This document shows positions 45,113 through 52,134 of a stretch of 64,000 nt of DNA, in pieces. This stretch comes from Treponema primitia ZAS-2. GTDB taxonomy: Bacteria > Spirochaetota > Spirochaetia > Treponematales > Breznakiellaceae. The notes below the pieces were generated by a model. That model did not search any database. It was given only the letters and a program-made list of their open reading frames with translations, and had not been told where the DNA came from. Location: contig NC_015578.1 in assembly GCF_000214375.1 (NCBI RefSeq), forward strand, positions 1,364,001-1,428,000, read 5' to 3'. A program made the position numbers and the translations under genes. Position 1 is the stretch's first letter. The number at the start of each line of letters is the position of its first letter.

Positions 45113-46474
45113 TGTTTTTGCGTTTTTTTTTACTTGCGCATCCTTGTGTTCCTTCGCCTGTATCTCCTGGTAAGCTTTCTCATCCAGTGAATAAAACTGC
45201 ATCACCACCAGGGCGCCGATGAAGATTATCGCCGGTATAGGCCCGATGAGGAACCGTATCGCCATGATTGCCCCCGCTCCCTGGTCCACCCCGGCTATGT
45301 AGCCTCCCAGGGAGAGGATGATCCCCGACAGGAACGCTGAAAGGGCGGTGCCCAGTTTGGAGACAAAGGTCCACATGCCGTAATAGGCTCCTTCTTTCCG
45401 CTCTCCGCTGCGGGCGGCCTCAAAGTCTATGGCGTCCGGGACCATGGCGAAGGGGGCCACATAACTGAACCCCACCCCTATGCCGGCGTATACCATGAAG
45501 CCCAGGAAAAAATTCGGCCCCAGAATATGACCCAGGGCAAAGATAATCAGGCAGGCGCTGGCGATAATGACAAAACAGATCTGGTAGGTCCGCTTTTTCC
45601 CGATGCGCTTTGAAACCAGAACCGAAATGGGAATAAAGACCATTGCAGTAAGGAGGAGTATGATCATGGCCAGGGTGGTCAGGTCCTCCCGGTTGTACAC
45701 GTAACGGGTGTAGTAGACCAGTATGCTCTGGAGAAAGGTCAGGGCCATGATGTGGAAGCCGTAGGCCAGAAGCAGAAGTACAAAGGGCTTGTTGGTAAAA
45801 ACTATCTTGTAGGTAGCAAAAACCCCTTCCGTGGGAAGGTCAGCTTTGGTGTGGGGCCGCTCCCGGGTTCCAAAAAAGGTGAGCAGGGTGGTGAACAGCA
45901 TTACTGCGCCCAGGATCAGGCCCATCATGGAGAAGCCCCGGGCAGCGGGAGGGAATCTGCTCACCAGAGGCTGCACTGCTGCGGCGCCCAGGATGGTGCC
46001 GAAAATGGCGCAGCCGAAGCGGTAGCCGTTCAGGCTGGTCCGCTCGTGGTAGTCATCGGTCAGTTCCGGGGTCAGGGAAGAGTAGGGGATGTTGATCACC
46101 GTGGCCGCAGTGTTGAGGAGCGCCAGGGCCAGGGTTGCCCAGATAACCAGGGACCCTGTCCCGGTAAAGCCCGGCTTGGTGAAAAAGAACCACAGGGCCA
46201 GCGCCATGGGCAGGGCGCCGAAGAGCAGGTAGGGCCGGCGGCGGCCCCAGCGGGACAGGGTACGGTCGCTGATGTAGCCCATCAGGGGGTCGGTCACCGC
46301 GTCCCAGACTTTGCCGGCCATGAAGGCGGCCCCGGCCAGGGCGGCGGCAAGCCCTACGGTGTCGGTGAGGAAATTCAGGGTCCAGAAGCCCATGAGGGTA
46401 AAGAACATATTACCCCCCAGATCAAAGATGCCGAATCCCAGTTTTTGTTTGACCGATAAGCCTTTTTTCCCCAT
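45092..46474 (-). CDS. GPH-family sugar:cation symporter (MFS)
   Basis: A 460-aa membrane protein with about 12 predicted helices. The N-terminal KQKLGFGIFDLGGNMFFTLM and the motif GKVWDAVTDPLMGYISDR, then TLSRWGRRRPYLLFG, are diagnostic of the glycoside-pentoside-hexuronide:cation symporters (MelB/XylP type). It would import a sugar or glycoside with a proton or sodium ion. The substrate is unknown. Glycogen phosphorylase is encoded nearby, but no catabolic gene is directly adjacent. Confidence 0.85.
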   Translation of the reverse strand: MGKKGLSVKQKLGFGIFDLGGNMFFTLMGFWTLNFLTDTVGLAAALAGAAFMAGKVWDAVTDPLMGYISDRTLSRWGRRRPYLLFGALPMALALWFFFTKPGFTGTGSLVIWATLALALLNTAATVINIPYSSLTPELTDDYHERTSLNGYRFGCAIFGTILGAAAVQPLVSRFPPAARGFSMMGLILGAVMLFTTLLTFFGTRERPHTKADLPTEGVFATYKIVFTNKPFVLLLLAYGFHIMALTFLQSILVYYTRYVYNREDLTTLAMIILLLTAMVFIPISVLVSKRIGKKRTYQICFVIIASACLIIFALGHILGPNFFLGFMVYAGIGVGFSYVAPFAMVPDAIDFEAARSGERKEGAYYGMWTFVSKLGTALSAFLSGIILSLGGYIAGVDQGAGAIMAIRFLIGPIPAIIFIGALVVMQFYSLDEKAYQEIQAKEHKDAQVKKNAKTMTNCKE

Positions 46475-46631
46475 GGCGCCCCCTGTTCCCCCAGCCTAAC
46501 CCAGAGGGTCCCTTGCGGCAAGGGTCTTAAAAGGATATGCTGAAATCATCCCCGGTTTATATCGCTAAGGTTTTTCCGTTGGGATATTCGGGTATGTATA
46601 TCCTGAAACCTTATACAATATGGACTAAAAA

Positions 46632-47342
46632 ATGTTAAAGAGATTTGTTTTTTCCCTGCTTATTGGAACTACCGCATTATTTGCTTGTAATGCCGGGGGT
46701 AAATCGGATAATAATGCATCTTCGGGCCCTTCCGGCACAGGGGATAAGGACGTAGGCTATGCGATAGGCATGTTTATTGGATCAGAGTATAAACAGCAGG
46801 GTCAACTATCCATGATTACCGTTGATTACGATGCCTTTACCCGGGGTTTTAAAGACGCCCTGGAAGGAAATGAGACCGCCATCACCTTGGACCAGGCTAT
46901 TCCCCTGATTCAGGAGGCCATAAACGTGGCGGTAGAGCGGGCAGGCCGGGAAAACAGGGAAAAAGAAACCCAGTTTCTGGAGGATAACGGTAAAAAAGCC
47001 GGGATTCAGCGCACCCCTAGCGGTGTCCAGTACGAGGTCATCACCCAGGGAAACGGTCCCAAGCCATCGGATACTGACACAGTCCTGGTAAATTATGAGG
47101 GGGCCTTCATCGACGGCACGGTCTTTGACAGTTCCTACACCCGGGGAGAACCCACAGAGTTCAGCCAGACCGAGATGATCCCCGGCTGGACCGAGGGATT
47201 AACCCTGATGAACCTGGGCAGCACCTACCGCCTGTTCATCCCATCAGCCCTAGCCTTCGGAGAAGAGGGCATTCCCGGCCTGGTCCCTCCAAATTCGGTG
47301 CTGATCTTTAAGGTGGAACTTCTCGAGATTATAACGGAATAG
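46632..47342 (+). CDS. FKBP-type peptidyl-prolyl isomerase lipoprotein
   Basis: A 236-aa predicted lipoprotein; the signal peptide ends ALFAC. An N-terminal FKBP dimerisation-type region (DVGYAIGMFIGSEYKQQG, then DYDAFTRGFKDALEG) is followed by a C-terminal FKBP domain with DTVLVNYEGAFIDGTVFDSS, TEMIPGWTEGLTLM and IPPNSVLIFKVELLEI-like VPPNSVLIFKVELLEI. It should assist folding of exported proteins in the periplasm, like FkpA/Mip. The stop lies 14 bases before a truncated copy of the structured repeat. Confidence 0.9.
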   Translation: MLKRFVFSLLIGTTALFACNAGGKSDNNASSGPSGTGDKDVGYAIGMFIGSEYKQQGQLSMITVDYDAFTRGFKDALEGNETAITLDQAIPLIQEAINVAVERAGRENREKETQFLEDNGKKAGIQRTPSGVQYEVITQGNGPKPSDTDTVLVNYEGAFIDGTVFDSSYTRGEPTEFSQTEMIPGWTEGLTLMNLGSTYRLFIPSALAFGEEGIPGLVPPNSVLIFKVELLEIITE

Positions 47343-47355
47343 CTCGTATCTAACT

Positions 47356-47466
47356 GGGAGCTTAAGTTACCTAGCGAACCAGGTATTCCATACCATTGAA
47401 CACAGCAATCACTTTAGGTCTCTATATGGAAATATAGGCAGGGGAGGGCGGGCGGTTCCCTGCCAT
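47356..47466 (+). repeat. Truncated copy of the structured repeat element (E1')
   Basis: The first 80 bases match the head of E1 (47472 onward) closely, including TTACCTAGCGAACCAGGTATT. After GGGGAGGGCGGGCGG it jumps to TTCCCTGCC, which is core sequence of E1, and then ends. GGCAGGG (47437-47443) and CCCTGCC (47458-47464) form a small hairpin. It looks like an internally deleted, directly repeated copy. Confidence 0.7.
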
Positions 47467-47471
47467 CTTCC

Positions 47472-47727
47472 GGGAGCTTAGGTTACCTAGCGAACCAGGT
47501 ATTTCATACCATTGAATACAGCAACCATTTTAAGTCTCTATATGGGACAGAGGCAGGGGAGGGAGGGCAAGTCATGCCTCCCCCGTCTCTGGAATTCCCT
47601 GCCGGAGGAGACCGCGTAAAAGAATGTTGCGGGCTCCGTAGGCAGACTCCACAGGTTAGGGGGAGGCGTGACTTGCCCTCCCTCCCCGGTCACTACCCCA
47701 ATACAGCCATCATAAACTGAAAAATTG
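47472..47727 (+). repeat. Structured repeat element E1 (candidate ncRNA)
   Basis: Head region 47472-47555; 29-bp stem of 47556-47584 with 47659-47687 (28 Watson-Crick pairs and one G-U); core 47585-47658; tail to 47727. The core has GTCTxTGGAATTCC on the left and ACTCxACAyGTTA on the right. Inner stems are CTGCC/GGCAG and GAG/CTC with CCGC/GCGG. The head, core and tail recur in E2 (50873-51102); the core recurs in E3 (50515-50675, minus strand). It lies 82 bases upstream of the DksA-like gene in the same direction. Confidence 0.8.
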
Positions 47728-47809
47728 CTGCATATCAAAAAAAAGCTATTGACAAAAATCTCAATAAACGGCAATGTACCCCAATTAAATAATCTAATAG
47801 GGGGGGTAT

Positions 47810-48166
47810 ATGGACCAAGAATTCGTTACACGCATGGATAAATCCCTAACCGCGCTCAAGACGGAAATTGTCTCCAACCTCATAGCCAGTAATGAGGATT
47901 TTAAGGAAATCGTTGAGGGTATGGACCCCAAGGATCTGGCGGATATCGCTTCCGATGATATCGATCGTAAGATGATTGAAGCCATAGGTTCCCAGGAATT
48001 GAAGCGCCTGAAACTGATCGATTCCGCCTTGACCAGGATTCAGCAGGGTAAATACGGGCTCTGCGTAAAGTGTGGTAAACGTATACCCCAGGATCGCCTG
48101 GAAGCCATTCCCTACGCCCTGATGTGCATCGAATGTAAAACTGCGGAAGAACGGAGAAACAGGTAA
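47810..48166 (+). CDS. DksA/TraR-type zinc-finger protein
   Basis: A 118-aa protein. A coiled, acidic N-terminal part (about 1-75) is followed by a C4 zinc finger, GLCVKCGKRIPQDRLEAIPYA with MCIEC, the C-x2-C-x17-C-x2-C pattern of DksA/TraR. Such proteins enter the RNA polymerase secondary channel and modulate stringent promoters. The acidic tip of E. coli DksA is not obvious here, so the degree of functional match is uncertain. A run of G residues serves as ribosome-binding site. Confidence 0.85.
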   Translation: MDQEFVTRMDKSLTALKTEIVSNLIASNEDFKEIVEGMDPKDLADIASDDIDRKMIEAIGSQELKRLKLIDSALTRIQQGKYGLCVKCGKRIPQDRLEAIPYALMCIECKTAEERRNR

Positions 48167-48190
48167 CATTAAGGGAAGATTAAACTTCCC

Positions 48191-49069
48191 TTATTCCTGT
48201 CCTATTATTTCCTCACTCCAAACCGTTTTTCCGTCTTTTTTGCCCTCAAAAAAGGCTGTTTTTGTATACCCTGCCTGGGCCAGTATTTCCTGGGCCAGGC
48301 CATAGTAGCCCCCCAGGTGTTCCGGGGCATGGGCGTCTGCAGTGATGATCACCGGGACATTTTGCAGGCGGAGCAGTCCCAGCAGTTCCGGAGAAGGGTA
48401 GGGTTCCCGGGTGCTACCCCGATTAAGGCCTCCGGTGTTTAGTTCCGTTACGGCCCCGCTTTTGCCTACCGAAACCGCAATGTCCCTGATCCGCCGCTTA
48501 TAGGCTTCGCTTTCCGGGGAGAACCATTCCCGGTTGGGGTTGTTCTTTTTTACCAGGTCCAGATGGCCCAGGATATCGAAACCCCCGGCGGCGATCATCC
48601 CTTTCAGAGAGTCCCAGTAGGCCTCTATCAGGGCTGCCCCGTCCCCGTCAAAATGCCGTTTTATATCTGCCTCAAATTCTTCCCTTGGGCTGTCCACGGT
48701 AAAGGGTTCCCCGCCCTTTGGGGGGAAGACATAGTGTACCGACCCGATGATGTAATCCAGGCCCAGTTCCTGGAAATCCCTATCCGCCGGGCCGGAGAGG
48801 CCCTTGATATAGTCCACCTCCAGGCCCAGGTAGACCGGCAATTTCCCCGCCCATCGGCGGCGGGCGGCGTGTACCGCATCGATGTATTCGTTCAGCCTTT
48901 CGTCCGGGAGATGCCAGTCAGTTTTGAGCCCCGTTTTTTTTGCAATAGGGGCATGGGAACTGAAGCCTATAGCCGCAAGCCCCTTTTCCCATGCCGCCCG
49001 GCAAAAGGATTCAATTTCCCCCTTTCCGTCACAAAAGTCCGAATGGGTATGGAGGCAGGTATAGCGCAT
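48191..49069 (-). CDS. hisJ: PHP-family histidinol-phosphatase-like protein
   Basis: A 292-aa PHP-domain phosphoesterase of the HisJ family. HTHSDFCDGKG at the N-terminus supplies the first metal ligands. GFSSHAPIAKK, the LGLEVDYIKG glutamate, IIGSVHYVF, DILGHLDLVKK and the late ITADAHAPEHLG contribute the remaining ligands in the standard order. HisJ removes phosphate from histidinol phosphate in histidine synthesis. No other his gene is nearby. It follows the regulator gene by 8 bases and is probably co-transcribed with it. Confidence 0.85.
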   Translation of the reverse strand: MRYTCLHTHSDFCDGKGEIESFCRAAWEKGLAAIGFSSHAPIAKKTGLKTDWHLPDERLNEYIDAVHAARRRWAGKLPVYLGLEVDYIKGLSGPADRDFQELGLDYIIGSVHYVFPPKGGEPFTVDSPREEFEADIKRHFDGDGAALIEAYWDSLKGMIAAGGFDILGHLDLVKKNNPNREWFSPESEAYKRRIRDIAVSVGKSGAVTELNTGGLNRGSTREPYPSPELLGLLRLQNVPVIITADAHAPEHLGGYYGLAQEILAQAGYTKTAFFEGKKDGKTVWSEEIIGQE

Positions 49070-49077
49070 AGGTTTTC

Positions 49078-50436
49078 CTAAAAAGTAGTTTTGAGGATTT
49101 CTACGGTTTTTTTGAAGATATCCTCGGGATTCATGGGTTTGATGAGATAGCTTTTAACACCCATCTGGAAGGCTTTGACCACCATTTCCCGTTTGCTCAG
49201 GGCGGAAAGGACCACCACCGGGGTCTGGTAATTACGTTCCTGAAGAGCCTGGAGTACCGCAAATCCGTCCATTTCAGGCATCAGGATGTCCAAAAAAACC
49301 AGATCGTATTGATTGATATTCGGGCTTTTGAGGAATTCCGCCCCCCTTGAAAAGGTTTTTACCGGGACCCCTACGGACTGGAAGGCGTTTTTGATCAGCT
49401 CCTGCATGATGGGTTCGTCATCCACCGCAGCAATTTTAAGGTTTTTGATTGCCCTGGTCAGGGCCTCCGGGGACAGCCGCTTCCGGGCATCCATATCAAA
49501 CTGGAACTGCATGGACCCGGGCTTTGGGTTTTCCATGGCAAGCAGGGAATCGTCCAAATCATCCAGGTCCCCCGCTTCCTCCAACAGCTCAAGCTCATCA
49601 CCCCCGGCGAGCCCCTCTACTTCCCCCACCGTGGCCGTGGCGATGGCTGGGGCCGGCTCCTGAGCTGCCGGGCCGGGCTTTTCCTTTCCCATCAGAGCAT
49701 CCGTGGCTTCCTGAAGGCTGGAAACCAGGTTGAATACGACGTATTCCGCTTGCCCTGCGATAAATTTCTTTACCCTATCATCATTGGTCAGGATCAGAAG
49801 AAGCTTGTGTTTTCCCTTGGAAACCTTGAGTAGTAAGTTCAGCAGTTTTTCTAATTTGTGGATCTCCGTGCCATGGAGATCGAGGTCATGGAGCATAAGG
49901 ATGATCTTCAGGAATTTGATTTCATATAACTCTATCAATTCCCTGACTTTGAAAAAGAGCAGGTCCAGCTTGTCCGCGTTAAGTCCCTGGGCCAGCTCGA
50001 CAAAGATTATATTATCGTTTACATGGACATCCACAATGCTGGGGCTTTCATCAATTTCAAATTTAATTCCCAGGATATCCTTGAGTGTTTTGAAAAGTAT
50101 ATCGACCTTAATGGGCTTGGTAAAAACCTTTTGTACCCCGTAGGGAACCAGTGCAAAGAGCTTTTGCTGGTCGATTTTCTGGGCTACCATGATCACCGGA
50201 ACCTTGGCAGTGTTAGGATTGAGTTTCTTTTCCTTTAGAACATCCATATAGGTTTGTTCACCCAGGGGATAATCAAGGATAATCAGGTCCGGATACCCGA
50301 GCCGCATTTTGGACACCCCTTCCTGGCTGTTGCCGGCGGTATCCACATCCAGATCCAGCTCATTCTCTGCGAGTTTTGTTACAAGATATTCCCTGAACAG
50401 GGGCGATTCGTCAATAATAAGGATAGTTTTCTTCAT
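49078..50436 (-). CDS. Double receiver-domain response regulator
   Basis: A 452-aa protein with no DNA-binding domain. Receiver 1 (about 1-120) has ILIIDESP, LIILDYPLG with the phospho-acceptor Asp, and FTKPI. The middle (about 135-260) resembles a STAS-like fold (IIFVELAQGL, then FLKIILMLHDLDLHG) followed by an acidic linker. Receiver 2 (about 330-452) has AAVDDEP, VFLDILMPEMDG and LIKPM. Both receivers keep the acidic pocket, the Asp and the Lys, so both could be phosphorylated. The ATG at 50436 is preferred over one three codons upstream. The partner kinase is not in the window. Confidence 0.82.
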   Translation of the reverse strand: MKKTILIIDESPLFREYLVTKLAENELDLDVDTAGNSQEGVSKMRLGYPDLIILDYPLGEQTYMDVLKEKKLNPNTAKVPVIMVAQKIDQQKLFALVPYGVQKVFTKPIKVDILFKTLKDILGIKFEIDESPSIVDVHVNDNIIFVELAQGLNADKLDLLFFKVRELIELYEIKFLKIILMLHDLDLHGTEIHKLEKLLNLLLKVSKGKHKLLLILTNDDRVKKFIAGQAEYVVFNLVSSLQEATDALMGKEKPGPAAQEPAPAIATATVGEVEGLAGGDELELLEEAGDLDDLDDSLLAMENPKPGSMQFQFDMDARKRLSPEALTRAIKNLKIAAVDDEPIMQELIKNAFQSVGVPVKTFSRGAEFLKSPNINQYDLVFLDILMPEMDGFAVLQALQERNYQTPVVVLSALSKREMVVKAFQMGVKSYLIKPMNPEDIFKKTVEILKTTF

Positions 50437-50514
50437 GGCTCCCAATTCTTATGCTGAGAAGATTCTAGTTAATTATAGTTGAAAACGATGATTTTTGCTA
50501 TACTCTTTTAAGGG

Positions 50515-50675
50515 CTGTAGTTTTCAGTTTGACTAATGGTGGCGCTTATTCTCCGGGAGGGGTGGGGATGCCCCTGGGGCTAACATGTTGAGTCCGCCTC
50601 CGTCAGCCCGCTACGCGGTCTGCTACGGCGGGGAATTCCATAGACGCCCCAGGGGTATCCCCACCCCTCCCGGAG
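50515..50675 (-). repeat. Structured repeat element E3 (candidate ncRNA, reverse orientation)
   Basis: A 30-bp stem of 50551-50580 with 50646-50675 (one non-Watson-Crick position) encloses a 65-base core. Read on the minus strand the core is CGTCTATGGAATTCC, CCGCC, GTAG, CAGACCGCG, GCGGGCTG, GGCGG, ACTCAACATGTTAG. It shares all invariant motifs with E1 and E2, but its arm sequence is unrelated. The tail toward 50515 keeps the AAACTGAAAA motif of E1. It lies upstream of the regulator gene in the same orientation. Confidence 0.78.
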
Positions 50676-50681
50676 CCTTGT

Positions 50682-50872
50682 GTCAATATTGGGGAAACGG
50701 GATTCTGCCGCCTAAGTGTATGGCAAGGGTTTGGGAAGGCATTAGCCTCTGGGGACATAGGCCAACATGGGGAAATAGGGATTCCGCCGCCTAAGCGTAT
50801 GGCACGGCGACATAGGCCAACATGGGGAAACAGGGATTCCGCCGCCTAAGCGTATGGCACGGCGACAGAGGT
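50682..50872 (+). repeat. 55-bp tandem hairpin repeats
   Basis: Two nearly identical 55-base units start at 50763 and 50818. A diverged, longer unit precedes them (50682-50762), and a fourth diverged unit forms the start of E2 (50873 on). Each unit contains CGCCGCC ... GGCACGGCG, which can fold into a hairpin, and GGGATTCCGCC. The units resemble the head of E1 (GAACCAGGTATT...), so they are probably amplified head modules. Confidence 0.75.
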
Positions 50873-51102
50873 CAACATTGGGAAACAAGTATTCCGTACC
50901 GCTGTGTATAGCAACGTTTTAAGGTTAATATACAGGGATAGAGGCAGGGGCGGGCGGGCGATTCGCTTCTCCCCCGTCTTTGGAATTCCCTGCTGGAGGA
51001 GACCTACTGGGCTCCGCAAGCAGACTCTACAAGTTAGGGGGAGGGGCGAATCGCCCGCCCGCCCCGGGCAGTAACCCAGTACAGCTATCATAAACAGAGA
51101 AT
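50873..51102 (+). repeat. Structured repeat element E2 (candidate ncRNA)
   Basis: A 29-bp stem of 50947-50975 with 51037-51065 (27 Watson-Crick and two G-U pairs) encloses a 61-base core. The core motifs are GTCTTTGGAATTCC, CTGCT/AGCAG, GAG/CTC and ACTCTACAAGTTA. Compared with E1, eight stem positions differ; five are two-sided compensatory changes and three swap G-C with G-U. The tail is close to E1. Only about 20 bases separate its end from the DJ-1/PfpI start codon. Confidence 0.8.
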
Positions 51103-51123
51103 TGTTATGTCACGGAGGAATAC

Positions 51124-51693
51124 ATGTTGAAAAAAGCGATTGTTTTTCTGGCTGACGGCTTGGAGGAAGTGGAGGCTATTACCCCCATTGATTATCTCCG
51201 CCGGGCCGGGGTGGAAGTAACTACGGTCTCTATTGGTTCCGGTGAGCAGGTGATGGGGTCCCATAAGATACCTATCGCCGCGGATACTACCCTGGAAAAG
51301 CTTCACGTCCAGGGTAAGGATGCTGCTGCGGACTGGGACGCCGTGGTGCTTCCCGGCGGCGGGGTGGGTTCGGAAAACCTGGCTGCTTCCCCTGGGGTCG
51401 GGGGCTTTCTGAAAGAAATGGCCGGGGCGGGGAAACTTGTCTGCGCCATCTGCGCTGCTCCTGCGGTGGTCCTGGCGCCCCTGGGGCTGCTTCAGGGGCG
51501 CCGTTTTACCTGTTACCCGGGCATGGAGGATAGGGTCAGGGGGGCCCAGTGGTCCGGTGACCGGGTGGTGATCGACGGCCTTTTTATCACCAGCCGGGGG
51601 GCGGGGACAGCCGGGGAATTTGCCCGGGGAATCATCGGGAAACTGGTGGGCCAGGCTGAAGCGGATAAACTGGCGGAATCGGTATTGCTGTAA
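51124..51693 (+). CDS. DJ-1/PfpI family protein
   Basis: A 189-aa DJ-1/ThiJ/PfpI protein, near YajL. The N-terminal KAIVFLADGLEEVEAITPID, the central VVLPGGGVGSENLAASP and the nucleophile elbow VCAICAAPAVVLAPLGLLQG (Cys near 105) are all conserved. Members act as deglycases, chaperones or oxidative-stress sensors; which role applies is not clear. CGGAGGAA just upstream supports the start. Structured element E2 fills most of the upstream sequence, so the promoter must lie in or before it. Confidence 0.88.
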   Translation: MLKKAIVFLADGLEEVEAITPIDYLRRAGVEVTTVSIGSGEQVMGSHKIPIAADTTLEKLHVQGKDAAADWDAVVLPGGGVGSENLAASPGVGGFLKEMAGAGKLVCAICAAPAVVLAPLGLLQGRRFTCYPGMEDRVRGAQWSGDRVVIDGLFITSRGAGTAGEFARGIIGKLVGQAEADKLAESVLL

Positions 51694-51732
51694 GCGTTTG
51701 AATCAGGGCGAAGTAGGGGCGGAAAGGGCGAA

Positions 51733-52134
51733 TTAGCCAAGCGCCCGAATAACCCGGCGCTTGGCTTCCAGGGGGAAGCGGCGGCGGTAAAAGTAGCAGC
51801 TTACAGCAACGGCGAAGAGGAGCAGAGCCCCGCCAGCGGCCCGGGGAGGGTCCCCGGCGGTGGGGAATAGGGCGCCGGTTAGCAGGAAACCTGCGATGAA
51901 GCCCAGGATCGGGGGGATCAGGGCGCCCAGCCCCTGTTTCAGGGCGGAGCTGGCGGTTTCGGTTTCTACCCGCTGCCCCGGTTCCACGGCCATGGCTGTG
52001 GGTTTTTCTGCGGTGAAGGATATGGCTTTTTCCTTGCACTCCTGGCTCATGCAGCCGAAACAGGCGATATTATTTTCCTTGATCAGAGTCAGGGTGTTCC
52101 CGGTGATTTCCTGTACTATGCCGGTCTCAATCAT
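51733..52134 (-). CDS. rseC: RseC/MucC-like membrane protein
   Basis: A 133-aa SoxR-reducing-system RseC family protein. The N-terminus IETGIVQEITGNTLTLIKEN is followed by a cysteine cluster (ACFGCMSQECKEK), then two membrane helices (LGALIPPILGFIAGFLLTGA and a second LLLFAVAVSCYFY). In proteobacteria RseC modulates sigma-E and Rnf-type redox complexes. No rnf gene is next to it here. It overlaps the upstream ymdB-like gene by 4 bases. Confidence 0.82.
   Translation of the reverse strand: MIETGIVQEITGNTLTLIKENNIACFGCMSQECKEKAISFTAEKPTAMAVEPGQRVETETASSALKQGLGALIPPILGFIAGFLLTGALFPTAGDPPRAAGGALLLFAVAVSCYFYRRRFPLEAKRRVIRALG

Larger units (their letters stand above)
50437..51123. other. Large intergenic region packed with structured repeats
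   Basis: It is fully accounted for by element E3 (minus strand), a 55-bp tandem array and element E2 (plus strand); no coding gene is supported. A TATAAT on the minus strand (50477-50472) may be the -10 of the regulator gene. Confidence 0.7.

Noticed and set aside
50682-50872. 55-bp tandem repeats as a CRISPR array
   Set aside because: The units are contiguous without unique spacers, only two are near identical, and no cas gene is present.
47472-51102. Structured elements as ordinary MITEs or insertion sequences
   Set aside because: Inverted arms of a MITE are the same in all copies, but here the arms differ while pairing is kept. No target-site duplication or transposase was seen. A mobile origin by another route stays possible.
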